From Amycolatopsis aidingensis (lineage in GTDB: Bacteria > Actinomycetota > Actinomycetes > Mycobacteriales > Pseudonocardiaceae): DNA of 64,000 nucleotides. Shown here in pieces: positions 16,676 through 24,653 of the stretch. The translations under genes were made by a program, and so were the position numbers. The stretch spans positions 5,678,001 through 5,742,000 of the forward strand of contig NZ_CP076538.1 in the NCBI RefSeq assembly GCF_018885265.1. Reading direction: 5' to 3'. The number at the start of each line of letters is the position of its first letter. The first letter of the stretch is position 1. A model generated the notes under the pieces. It ran no database searches and was not told the DNA's origin. It was given only the letters and a program-made list of their open reading frames with translations.

Positions 16676-17890
16676 ATGAACGAATCCAGCCCCTCCCGGC
16701 CGGACCGCGCGCGGCACGGCCTCTCCAGCACGACGCTGCGCGAGCTCGAGCGCGCCTCCGGCAGGCTGGCCCAGGCCAGCGTCGCGGCGATGGAGGAACG
16801 CCTGCCGTGGTTCAGCCGGATGCCTGCCGAGCAGCGCGCCGGGGTCCTGCTGCTGACCCAGGCCGGCGCGGCCGGGTTCGTCGACTGGCTGCGCGACTCC
16901 AAGGAGGCGCTCAAGCTCACCACCGACGCCTTCCGCAGCGCACCGCAGGAGCTGTCCCGCTGGCTGAGCCTGCGGCAGACGGTGGGCCTGGTGCGGCTGG
17001 CCATCGAGGTCTTCGAGGAGCAGCTGCCGGAGCTCGCGGCCAACGAGGCGGAGCGGGCGGCGCTGATCGAGGGCATCCTGCGGTACGGCAGGGAGATCGC
17101 CTTCGCCGCCGCCAACTCCTACGCCGCGGCCGCGGAGTCTCGTGGTGCCTGGGACGCCAGGCTGGAGGCACTGGTGGTGGACGGGATCGTCCGCGGCGAG
17201 ACCGAGGAGTCGGTGCTGTCCAGGGCGGCGGCACTGGGCTGGGACCCGGCGGCGAACGCCACTGTCCTGGTCGGCAACCCACCATCGGACGACCCGCCCA
17301 CCGTGGTGTTCGAGGTACGCAGCAGGGCGGCCAGGATCGGCAGGCCGGTCCTGCTCGGGGTGCAGGGCTCCCGCCTGGTGATCGTGGTCGCGGGCCCGCC
17401 GACTGACGGCAACCGCGGCGCCGACATCCTCACCGGCATGTCCCTGGCCTTCGCCGAGGGACCGGTGGTCGCGGGCCCAACCGTGGACAGCCTCGCCGAG
17501 GCGCACCACAGCGCGGCCGAGGCCCTCTCCGGCCTGCGTGCGGTGGTCGGCTGGCCTGCCGCGCCCCGGCCGGTGCGCTCCATCGACCTGCTGCCCGAAC
17601 GGGCGCTGGCCGGGGACGCCGAGGCCGAGCGCCTGCTCATCGCGGATATCGCCAAGCCACTGGAGGAGGCGGGGCCCGCGCTGCTGGAAACCGTGCAGAC
17701 CTACCTGGAAAGCGGCGGCGTGCTGGAGACCTGCGCGCGCACCCTGTTCGTGCACCCGAACACCGTGCGCTACCGGCTGCGCAAGGCCGCCGACCTCACC
17801 GGGCGAGACGCCACCGAGGCACGGGACGCGCTGGTGCTGCGGATCGCGCTGACCGTCGGCAGGCTCGCCAGGGCGCGCGGGCTGTGGTAG
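16676..17890 (+). CDS. fasR: FasR, PucR-family activator of fatty-acid synthesis genes
   Basis: A 404-residue PucR-type transcription factor with the helix-turn-helix at the C-terminus (VLETCARTLFVHPNTVRYRLRKAADLTG, about residues 345-385). It lies immediately upstream of fabD-fabH-acpP-fabF, as does FasR of Streptomyces and Rv2242 of M. tuberculosis, which bind this promoter and whose activity responds to long-chain acyl-CoA. ATG at 16676 has no Shine-Dalgarno and follows a TACGAT box by 10 nt, hinting at a very short leader. A terminator hairpin ends 48 bp upstream. The N-terminal helical region probably senses acyl chains. Confidence 0.92.
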   Translation: MNESSPSRPDRARHGLSSTTLRELERASGRLAQASVAAMEERLPWFSRMPAEQRAGVLLLTQAGAAGFVDWLRDSKEALKLTTDAFRSAPQELSRWLSLRQTVGLVRLAIEVFEEQLPELAANEAERAALIEGILRYGREIAFAAANSYAAAAESRGAWDARLEALVVDGIVRGETEESVLSRAAALGWDPAANATVLVGNPPSDDPPTVVFEVRSRAARIGRPVLLGVQGSRLVIVVAGPPTDGNRGADILTGMSLAFAEGPVVAGPTVDSLAEAHHSAAEALSGLRAVVGWPAAPRPVRSIDLLPERALAGDAEAERLLIADIAKPLEEAGPALLETVQTYLESGGVLETCARTLFVHPNTVRYRLRKAADLTGRDATEARDALVLRIALTVGRLARARGLW

Positions 17891-17908
17891 CGGCCACCCT
17901 CCCGAATG

Positions 17909-17924
17909 GGTGACGATAGTCACC
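17909..17924. promoter_or_regulatory. Dyad upstream of fabD, candidate FasR site
   Basis: A perfect inverted repeat, GGTGAC-GATA-GTCACC, centred roughly 90 bp before the probable fabD transcription start and 20 bp after the fasR stop. Position and symmetry suit an activator site; identity with the FasR operator is inference. Confidence 0.45.
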
Positions 17925-17994
17925 AAAACTACCCGAACCCGACAACGCTGGCCTGGCAAGCCCGTTCATCTGCCGGACACTTTTGGAGGGTTTC

Positions 17995-18000
17995 TACAAT
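17995..18000 (+). promoter_or_regulatory. Probable fabD operon -10 box
   Basis: A TACAAT hexamer, unusually consensus-like for this DNA, lies 66 bp before fabD. The region 17 bp upstream lacks a TTGACA-like -35, in keeping with an activator-dependent promoter. The roughly 60-nt leader contains a small CCCGCC/GGCGGG hairpin. Confidence 0.5.
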
Positions 18001-18066
18001 ATCCCCGGATGGACTTGGTGACCGTCGACATCCCGCCACGGCGGGCCGACCGTGTTCCCTATAGGG

Positions 18067-19002
18067 GTGACCGCCCTCCTCGCTCCCGGACAGGGGTCCC
18101 AGGCCCCAGGAATGTTCACGCCCTGGCTCGACTCCGAGCACGCGCGCGGGCTCGTCCAGCAGTGGTCCGAGCGCTCGGGGCTCGACCTGCTGCACCTCGG
18201 CACCGAGGCACCGGCCGAGGAGATCCAGGACACCGCGATAGCCCAGCCGCTGATCGTGGCGCTGTCCCTGCTCGCCTTCGACCGGCTGAGCCGGGAGACC
18301 GCCCTGCCCCAGGACGGGCCGGTGGCCGGGCACTCGGTCGGCGAGCTGGCCGCCGCCGCGATCGCCGGGGTGCTCTCCCCCGCCGATGCCGTGGCGCTGG
18401 CCGCCGTGCGCGGCGCGGAGATGGCCAAGGCCTGCGCAGCCGAGCACACCGGGATGGCCGCCGTGATGCTCGGCGAGCCGGAGCGGGTGGTGGCCTGGCT
18501 GGCCGAGCACGGGCTGACCGCGGCGAACCAGAATGGCGCTGGGCAGATCGTCGCCTCCGGCTCGGCCGCGGAGATCGAGCGGATCGTCGCCGAGCCGCTG
18601 GAGGGCACCAAGGTACGGGCACTCAAGGTCGCCGGGGCCTTCCACACCGCCTACATGGCCCCCGCCGAGGACGCGATGCGGTCGCACGCCGCCGAGATCA
18701 CCCCCGGCGAGCCGAACCGGCCGCTGCTTTCCAACGCGGACGGGACCGTGGTGACCAGCGGCGCCGAGTACCTGGACCGGCTGGTCCGGCAGATCACCAG
18801 GCCGGTGCGCTGGGACCTCACCATGCAGGGGCTGGCCTCCCTCGGCATCACGGCCACGGTGGAGCTGCCACCCGCCGGCACGCTGACCGGCCTGGTGAAG
18901 CGCGAGCTCAAGGGCAGCCTCGACACCATCATCGCGCTGAAGACGCCCGACAACCTGGCCGCGCTGGCTGGCCAGGACCCGACGCAGGAGACCGCGCAAT
19001 GA
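18067..19002 (+). CDS. fabD: Malonyl-CoA:ACP transacylase
   Basis: A 311-residue acyltransferase moving malonyl from CoA to AcpP. The active-site Ser90 lies in GHSVGE, the oxyanion motif in APGQGSQ near the N-terminus, and His193 in GAFHTAYM. GTG at 18067 is preferred because family proteins begin MxALLAPGQG; an upstream GTG at 18052 would add five residues. The stop overlaps the ATG of fabH (ATGA), so the two are translationally coupled. It opens the fatty-acid synthase II operon regulated by FasR. Confidence 0.95.
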   Translation: MTALLAPGQGSQAPGMFTPWLDSEHARGLVQQWSERSGLDLLHLGTEAPAEEIQDTAIAQPLIVALSLLAFDRLSRETALPQDGPVAGHSVGELAAAAIAGVLSPADAVALAAVRGAEMAKACAAEHTGMAAVMLGEPERVVAWLAEHGLTAANQNGAGQIVASGSAAEIERIVAEPLEGTKVRALKVAGAFHTAYMAPAEDAMRSHAAEITPGEPNRPLLSNADGTVVTSGAEYLDRLVRQITRPVRWDLTMQGLASLGITATVELPPAGTLTGLVKRELKGSLDTIIALKTPDNLAALAGQDPTQETAQ

Positions 19003-19982
19003 CCGACCGGCCCGCACTGCGGCTCAAGCAAGGATCGTCCGCAAGCCGCGTGCTCGGGATCGGCAGCACCCAGCCGGATCACGTCGTGACCAACGACGAC
19101 CTCTCGAAGATCATGGACACCACCGACGAGTGGATCCGGGAGCGGGTCGGCATCATCGAGCGCAGGTTCGCCGACAAGGACGAGCTGCTGGTGGACATGG
19201 CGGTCACCGCGGGCGCGCGGGCGGTCGCCGACGCGGGTCTCGATCCGTCCGATGTGGACACGGTCATCCTGCCGAACTGCACGATGCTCTCCCCGATCCC
19301 GAACGCCGCCGCACAGGTCGCCGACCGGATCGGGGTGAAGGCGGCAGGCGCCTTCGACATCAACGCTGCCTGCGCAGGCTTCTGCTACGGCCTCGCCGTG
19401 GCCTCGGACCTCGTCCGGGCAGGCTCGTCCAAGCGGGTGCTGGTGATCGGCGCGGAGAAGCTGACCGACGTGGTGGACCCGGTGGACCGGGCGAACGCGA
19501 TCATCTTCGCCGACGGCGCGGGCGCCGCAGTGGTGGGACCGGCTGATGAGGCCGGCATCGGGCCGGTCTGCTGGGGCAGCGCGGGTGACCTGGTGGATGC
19601 GATCTACATGCGTGAGCACCGCTACATCTACCAGGAGGGCCAGTCGGTCTTCCGGTGGGCGACCACCCGGATCGCGCCGATCGCCATGGAGGCGCTCGAG
19701 CTCGCCGGCCTGCAGCCATCCGATGTGGATGTCCTCATCCCGCACCAGGCGAACCTGCGTATCGTCGAGGCCATCGCCAAGCGACTGCACGCCAGGGGGG
19801 CAAGGGAGGACATGGTGGTCGCCGACGACATCAAGTACTCGGGCAACACCTCCTCGGCCTCGATCCCGATGGCGCTGGACCACATGCGCGAGGCCGGGAC
19901 GGCACGTAGCGGCGATGTGGTGCTGATGGTCGGCTTCGGGGCCGGCCTCTCCTATGCCGGGCAGGCGATCATCTGCCCGTGA
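18999..19982 (+). CDS. fabH: Beta-ketoacyl-ACP synthase III
   Basis: A 327-residue KAS III that starts fatty acids by condensing an acyl-CoA primer with malonyl-AcpP. The catalytic triad is visible: Cys125 in NAACAGF, His249 in PHQAN and Asn283 in SGNTSS. The start overlaps the fabD stop. Streptomyces has fabH at this place; mycobacteria do not, so this operon follows the streptomycete gene content in an otherwise mycobacterial-like neighbourhood. Branched-chain primers are likely, given the group, but cannot be read from sequence. Confidence 0.95.
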   Translation: MTDRPALRLKQGSSASRVLGIGSTQPDHVVTNDDLSKIMDTTDEWIRERVGIIERRFADKDELLVDMAVTAGARAVADAGLDPSDVDTVILPNCTMLSPIPNAAAQVADRIGVKAAGAFDINAACAGFCYGLAVASDLVRAGSSKRVLVIGAEKLTDVVDPVDRANAIIFADGAGAAVVGPADEAGIGPVCWGSAGDLVDAIYMREHRYIYQEGQSVFRWATTRIAPIAMEALELAGLQPSDVDVLIPHQANLRIVEAIAKRLHARGAREDMVVADDIKYSGNTSSASIPMALDHMREAGTARSGDVVLMVGFGAGLSYAGQAIICP

Positions 19983-20042
19983 CCAGACTCCCCGGGCACG
20001 TGTGCGCGCCGGGGCAACAGGAAACAGAAGGGACCCAAAGCA

Positions 20043-20288
20043 GTGGCTGACAAGGAAGAGATCCTGTCCGGGCTCGCCGAGATCGTCGAGGAGGTCGCCG
20101 GTGTGGCGCAGGACGACGTGAGCACCGAGAAGTCCTTCGTGGACGACCTGGACATCGACTCGCTGTCCATGGTGGAGATCGCGGTGCAGGCCGAGGACAA
20201 GTTCGGCGTGAAGATCCCGGACGACGAGCTCGCCAACCTGAAGACCGTCGGCGACGCGGTGGACTACGTGCTCGCCAACGCCAAGTAA
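20043..20288 (+). CDS. acpP: Acyl carrier protein
   Basis: An 81-residue, highly acidic four-helix carrier. The phosphopantetheine-bearing Ser40 sits in DDLDIDSLSMVE. It carries the growing acyl chain between FabD, FabH and FabF. GTG at 20043 with a weak AAGGGA site 10-16 nt upstream, 60 bp after fabH. Length and sequence are those of a primary-metabolism ACP rather than a polyketide one. Confidence 0.96.
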   Translation: MADKEEILSGLAEIVEEVAGVAQDDVSTEKSFVDDLDIDSLSMVEIAVQAEDKFGVKIPDDELANLKTVGDAVDYVLANAK

Positions 20289-20316
20289 CAGCACTACACC
20301 TCGGGGAGACTCCGAT

Positions 20317-21549
20317 ATGAGCAACAACGACGTCGTCATCACCGGGCTCGGCGCCACCACGCCGCTCGGCGGGGACGTCGCGTCCACATGGGACGGTCTG
20401 CTGGCGGGGCGTAGCGGCGTCGCCGCCCTCGAAGAGGACTGGGTCGAGCGGTACGACCTTCCGGTCAAGATCGCGGCCAAGCTCGCGGTGGAGCCGACCG
20501 AGGTGTTGCCAAGGGTCCAGGCCCGCCGCATGGACCGGTGCGAGCAGGTGGCGATCGTGGCGGCTCGCCAGGCATGGGCCGACGCCGGCCTCGGAGAGGA
20601 CGGCGTCGATCCCGACCGTCTGGCGGTGGTGGTCGGCACCGGGATCGGCGGGGCACACACCCTGCTCGACCAGGACGACCTGCTGGAGACCCAGGGCATC
20701 CGCAAGGTCTCGCCGCTGACCGTGCCGATGCTGATGCCGAACGGCCCGGCCGCGCACGTCGGGTTGGAGTTCAAGGCACGCGCGGGGGTGCACGCGCCGG
20801 TGTCGGCCTGCGCCTCCGGCGCCGAGGCCCTCGCGTGGGCGTGGCGCATGCTGCGTGCCGGTGAGGCGGACGTGGTGGTGGCGGGCGGCGCCGAGGCGAT
20901 CATCGCGCCGGTCACCATGGCCGGGTTCGCCCAGGCCCGCACCCTGAGCACCCGCAACGACGAGCCGGAGCGGGCCTCCCGGCCGTGGGACGTCAACCGG
21001 GACGGGTTCGTACTCGGCGAGGGTGCCGGGATCATGGTGCTGGAGCGCGGCGAGTACGCGCAGGCCCGGGGTGCCGCGGTGTACGGGAAACTCGCCGGCA
21101 TCGGCACCAGCGCGGACGCGTACCACATCACCGGCCCCGATCCGGAGGGCGTTGGCCAGACCAGGGCCATCACGGCGGCGGTGCGGACGGCGGGCCTCGA
21201 GCCCAAGGACATCGGTCACGTCAACGCGCACGCCACCTCGACCCCGGTCGGCGACGTCGGTGAGACGGTGGCGATCCGCAAGGCGCTCGGCGATCACCCG
21301 GTGCTGACCGCGCCCAAGAGCGCGCTCGGCCACCTGGTCGGCGCGGCCGGCGCGGTGGAGGCGATCGTGACCGTGCTGTCGGTCCGCGACGGGGTCATCC
21401 CGCCGACGATCAACCTGGAGGAACAGGACCCCGGGGTGGTTCAGGAGATCGCGGCGGGCGAGCCGCGCAAGCTCGACCTGACCGCCGCGATCAGCGACTC
21501 GTTCGGCTTCGGCGGCCACAACGTCGCGCTGACCTTCGTGCCGGCCTGA
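20317..21549 (+). CDS. fabF: Beta-ketoacyl-ACP synthase II
   Basis: A 410-residue KAS II elongation enzyme with thiolase fold: nucleophile Cys165 in VSACASG, His305 in NAHATSTPVGD, and the KSxxGH motif with His339. It ends the fabD-fabH-acpP-fabF operon, starting 28 bp after acpP behind a GGGGAG site. It extends acyl-AcpP by two carbons per cycle. A second KAS II gene, as in the mycobacterial kasA-kasB pair, is absent here. Confidence 0.95.
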   Translation: MSNNDVVITGLGATTPLGGDVASTWDGLLAGRSGVAALEEDWVERYDLPVKIAAKLAVEPTEVLPRVQARRMDRCEQVAIVAARQAWADAGLGEDGVDPDRLAVVVGTGIGGAHTLLDQDDLLETQGIRKVSPLTVPMLMPNGPAAHVGLEFKARAGVHAPVSACASGAEALAWAWRMLRAGEADVVVAGGAEAIIAPVTMAGFAQARTLSTRNDEPERASRPWDVNRDGFVLGEGAGIMVLERGEYAQARGAAVYGKLAGIGTSADAYHITGPDPEGVGQTRAITAAVRTAGLEPKDIGHVNAHATSTPVGDVGETVAIRKALGDHPVLTAPKSALGHLVGAAGAVEAIVTVLSVRDGVIPPTINLEEQDPGVVQEIAAGEPRKLDLTAAISDSFGFGGHNVALTFVPA

Positions 21550-21574
21550 GCATCGGGCGAGCGTCAGCGCGCGT

Positions 21575-22168
21575 TCAGCATTTCCCGTACTCCGGCGTGC
21601 TCCCCGCCGGCACCGAGTCGATCTTCCACGACCCACCTTCGACCGTCATCGGCAGCGTGAGGTGCCAGCGGATACAGGGCTCGGGAACGTCGGCGGGGGC
21701 ATCGACCGGATCCTGCGTGCTGGTGAGCCCGACCAGCACCCGTAGCGAGCCGTCCGGCACGGTTTCGATCCGGTGGATGAGCACGCTGCCGTCGGTGGTC
21801 GAGCGGTACTGGAAGCGCCATTGTGCCTCGGTACGGGCCTGCACCCTGTCCCTGGTGACGGTGGTGGTCCAGGCCGCGTAGTCGCGATGGTTGATGGCGT
21901 CCACGTAGGTCTGCAGCACCTGGCGAACCGACTCGTTCTCCGGATGGGCCGCCGCGCCCGGTGTCAGTTCGACCACCGGCGAACCGGGCTGCTGCTCCGG
22001 CGGCAACGAGGTGGTCGTCGGCAGCACGCCCTCCGGCTCGGTGTCCGGCTCCGGCAGTTTGTACAGCTCCCGCGCCAGCAGCCCGCCGCCGACGGTCAGC
22101 GAGACCACCACGATCAGGATGGGCACCAGCCACCGCGGGCGAGCACGCGGGGTACGGGAGCCAGGCAC
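21575..22168 (-). CDS. Membrane-anchored extracytoplasmic protein, unknown function
   Basis: A 197-residue protein with a basic N-terminus (PRARPRW) and one membrane segment at about residues 13-33, then a Pro/Thr/Glu linker and a C-terminal alpha/beta domain of about 120 residues resembling the NTF2-like or Mce-associated type (VLQTYVDAINHRDYAAW ... GSWKIDSV). Two Cys flank the C-terminal domain. GTG at 22168 lies 21 bp after the DUF3145 gene, so the two are probably co-transcribed. I do not recognise a specific function. Confidence 0.65.
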   Translation of the reverse strand: MPGSRTPRARPRWLVPILIVVVSLTVGGGLLARELYKLPEPDTEPEGVLPTTTSLPPEQQPGSPVVELTPGAAAHPENESVRQVLQTYVDAINHRDYAAWTTTVTRDRVQARTEAQWRFQYRSTTDGSVLIHRIETVPDGSLRVLVGLTSTQDPVDAPADVPEPCIRWHLTLPMTVEGGSWKIDSVPAGSTPEYGKC

Positions 22169-22189
22169 AGCGGCCAGGGTAGTGCCCGC

Positions 22190-22693
22190 TCAGCCGACCT
22201 GATGCAGCCAGGTGACCGGGGCCCCGTCTCCGGCGTGCCGGAACGGCTCCAGCGCCTCGTCCCAGTTGGCCCCGAGCAGCTCGTCCAGCTTGTGCGCAAG
22301 CTGTTCACCGGCCCGGCACTTGGCCACCAGGGTGCGCAACTGGTCCTCACCGACCACGATGTCACCGTTCGCGCTGGTGCGGCCATGCCACAGCCCGAGC
22401 CCTGGGGCATAGCAAAATCGCTCGCCGTCCACGCCCTGGCTCGGCTCCTCGGCTACCTCGAACCGAACCATCGGCCACGCCTTGAGCGCGGACGCGAGCT
22501 TGCCGCCGGTGCCCGCCGGACCCCGCCAGCTGCATTCGGCACGCAGCTGCCCGGGGGCGGCCGGCTGGGCCGTCCAGCGCAACTCAACTCGGCCACCAAG
22601 GGTGCCCGAGATAGCCCACTCGACGTGCGGACATACCGCAGACGGCGACGAGTGGACGTACACCACGCCACGGGTGTTACCACGGGTGCTCAC
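22190..22693 (-). CDS. DUF3145 family protein
   Basis: A 167-residue protein of the actinobacterial DUF3145 family, recognisable by GVVYVHSSPSAVCPHVEWA at the N-terminus, LRAECSWRGPAG, and the C-terminal LDELLGANWDEALEPFRHAGDGAPVTWLHQVG. An orthologue lies beside the fab operon in Streptomyces too, which is the main clue to a link with lipid metabolism; the biochemical role is unknown. GTG at 22693 with a GGAGG site. Confidence 0.85.
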   Translation of the reverse strand: MSTRGNTRGVVYVHSSPSAVCPHVEWAISGTLGGRVELRWTAQPAAPGQLRAECSWRGPAGTGGKLASALKAWPMVRFEVAEEPSQGVDGERFCYAPGLGLWHGRTSANGDIVVGEDQLRTLVAKCRAGEQLAHKLDELLGANWDEALEPFRHAGDGAPVTWLHQVG

Positions 22694-22956
22694 TGCTGAC
22701 CTCCGCTACTCGACGAGGGGCGTCTTCCCCTACGACCTCGCGAGCGGCGGTGACAACCACACGTGGCGACTCCGCGTACATTGTGCACCTCAGGCGTGCC
22801 TTTTGGCCACATGAACCTCAGAAGTATCAGCGGAGTTCGCCGAATAACAACCCAGAGTGACCTACGGCGGCCCCGCGGCCGCCCCCGGTCACCGACCGGC
22901 ACAAGTTAGCACTACCGGGCCGGATCGCGAAGGCGGCGCGGCGGGGCGTGGCTCGA

Positions 22957-24432
22957 TCAGTGCCGCCCGGCGCCGAGCAGGGTGGCCGCGGCCACCACAT
23001 CAGCCAGCCCGGTGCCCTTGTCGAAGCTGGAGGTGTAGTCGCCTGCCTGCCGGTAGGGCGCCCCGTCGGCGTACTTGTGCGCCGTCGCCTTGAGCGCGTG
23101 CTCGATCTCGCCAGGGCTTGCCTGCGGCCTGGCCTGGAACAGCTGCGCCACGATGCCCGCGATCTGCGGTGCCGCCATGGAGGTACCGCTGATCACGTTG
23201 TAGGTGCCGAGATCGAGCAGGCCGGGGCCGTTCTTCGGCTGCAGCCCCTGGGTACAGATCAGCAGGTAGAGCCGGCAGGAAGAGACGATGTTCGAACCGG
23301 GCGCGGAGATGTCCGGCCAGCTGCGCCGGTCGGTTTCCGACCCGCGGGAGGAGAACGCGGACACGGTGCCGTCCCTGGTGCCGGAGCCCGCGTCGTCATA
23401 GGAGGCCACCGACAGCACCCCGGGTGTCGGGTCCTGCCCTGGCGGGTTGGACAGGTTGGCCGAGCCGTCCCCGCCGTCGTTGCCATTGGCCCATACCGTG
23501 ACCACGCCCTCGGCGGCGAGCGCGCGTTGCAGCTTCACGGTGGCCGAGTTCGGGTCGAAGGCACCGCCGCCGCTGGGGCCGTAGGAGTTGTTCACCACCT
23601 TGATCGGCGGGCAGGTACTCGCCGGGATCCCGGCCCCGCAGGGCGCCTCATGGTTCTCCAGCACCCAGTTCAGCGCGGCGTCGGTGCCGAGCACGACGAG
23701 CGCGGCCCCGGTGGAGATCGACACGATCTTCGAGCCCGGCGCCGACCCGCCCACGACCGTGCCCTCCCCGAGGGTGTACGGGCTGCCCGCGGCGATGCCG
23801 GCGACATGGGTGCCGTGCCCGCCGACCGAGAGCGTGTCGGTGTCCAGGAAGTCGGGCACCGGCAGGATGCAGCCGGTTCCGGTGCCCTGCAGGCACAGGC
23901 TCTTCAGGTTGCGTACCACCCGGCTGGCGCCGTCCGGCCCGCGGAAGGCGGGGTGCGTCGGGTCCACCCCGGTGTCGATCACCGCGACCGAGACTCCTCT
24001 GCCGTCCAGCGGTTCGCCATCGGCGCCGGTGCGGGTGGTCCGTGCTGCCGCGCTGCGGGTGGCCGTGGTGCCGCTGCTGGCGAAGGTGCGCAGCGGGTCG
24101 TTGCGTTCCACGTACACCACGCCCTCGGCCGCGCGGGCCGCGCCGACCTCGGCGACGGTACCGGTGGCGGCCACCACGCCGATCCGGTCGAAGCTGGTGA
24201 GCTTGCTCAGCCCGGCCTGCCGCACGGCCCGCCCCGCCGCGGCGAGGTCGGTGCCGTGCACCAGGACGGTCACCCGCTCGCCCTCGGAGGCCGCGGACAG
24301 CACCGCGTCCAGGGTGTCCGATACCGGGGCGAGGAGGTCCGCACTCGCTGGTGTCGCGGTGAGCTGAGGCAGGGCGAGGGCCGCGACCGCGACCGCCGCG
24401 GCGTACCGCCACCTGCCGGGTACTGCGCGCAT
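22957..24432 (-). CDS. Secreted subtilisin-like serine protease (S8)
   Basis: A 491-residue secreted protease. Signal peptide residues 1-31 (AAAVAVAALALPQ, cleavage near ASA-D), an inhibitor-like propeptide to about residue 112, then the S8 catalytic domain with Asp153 (VIDTGVDPTHP), His206 (GGHGTHVAGI) and Ser418 (SGTSMAAPQ). Several Cys (180, 188, 265, 274, 386, 393) could form disulfides. There is no C-terminal accessory domain. ATG at 24432 is preceded by AAGGAGT. Its promoter and a three-copy 10-bp repeat lie upstream (see separate entries). It probably degrades extracellular protein. Confidence 0.92.
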   Translation of the reverse strand: MRAVPGRWRYAAAVAVAALALPQLTATPASADLLAPVSDTLDAVLSAASEGERVTVLVHGTDLAAAGRAVRQAGLSKLTSFDRIGVVAATGTVAEVGAARAAEGVVYVERNDPLRTFASSGTTATRSAAARTTRTGADGEPLDGRGVSVAVIDTGVDPTHPAFRGPDGASRVVRNLKSLCLQGTGTGCILPVPDFLDTDTLSVGGHGTHVAGIAAGSPYTLGEGTVVGGSAPGSKIVSISTGAALVVLGTDAALNWVLENHEAPCGAGIPASTCPPIKVVNNSYGPSGGGAFDPNSATVKLQRALAAEGVVTVWANGNDGGDGSANLSNPPGQDPTPGVLSVASYDDAGSGTRDGTVSAFSSRGSETDRRSWPDISAPGSNIVSSCRLYLLICTQGLQPKNGPGLLDLGTYNVISGTSMAAPQIAGIVAQLFQARPQASPGEIEHALKATAHKYADGAPYRQAGDYTSSFDKGTGLADVVAAATLLGAGRH

Positions 24433-24440
24433 GAGGACTC

Positions 24441-24470
24441 CTTGATCCGCGTTGATCCACGTTGATCCAC
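24441..24470 (-). repeat. Three 10-bp direct repeats in the S8 protease leader
   Basis: Three consecutive 10-bp units (on the minus strand GTGGATCAAC twice, then GCGGATCAAG) lie between the transcription start and the ribosome-binding site; the last unit runs into AAGGAGT. One-helical-turn spacing suggests an operator, or an RNA element affecting translation. Confidence 0.6.
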
Positions 24471-24493
24471 CGCCCCCTGATTACTGGCGGGTA

Positions 24494-24521
24494 ACTCTAA
24501 AGTGTTCCGGATCACTGTCAA
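24494..24521 (-). promoter_or_regulatory. Sigma-70-type promoter of the S8 protease
   Basis: On the minus strand TTGACA (24521-24516), a 16-bp spacer and TAGAGT (24499-24494), followed by a leader of about 55 nt carrying the 10-bp repeats. Confidence 0.55.
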
Positions 24522-24653
24522 CCCTGTACGTTCCGCTCACCGGCAAGGCCCGACACGAACCCCATGTCACCCCGCCGTGCGACTCCCATGCGGGTGGGCG
24601 CGGTGCGCGCGCTAGCCTCTCCCTGACGGCGAACCGACGGGGAGGTACGGCAG

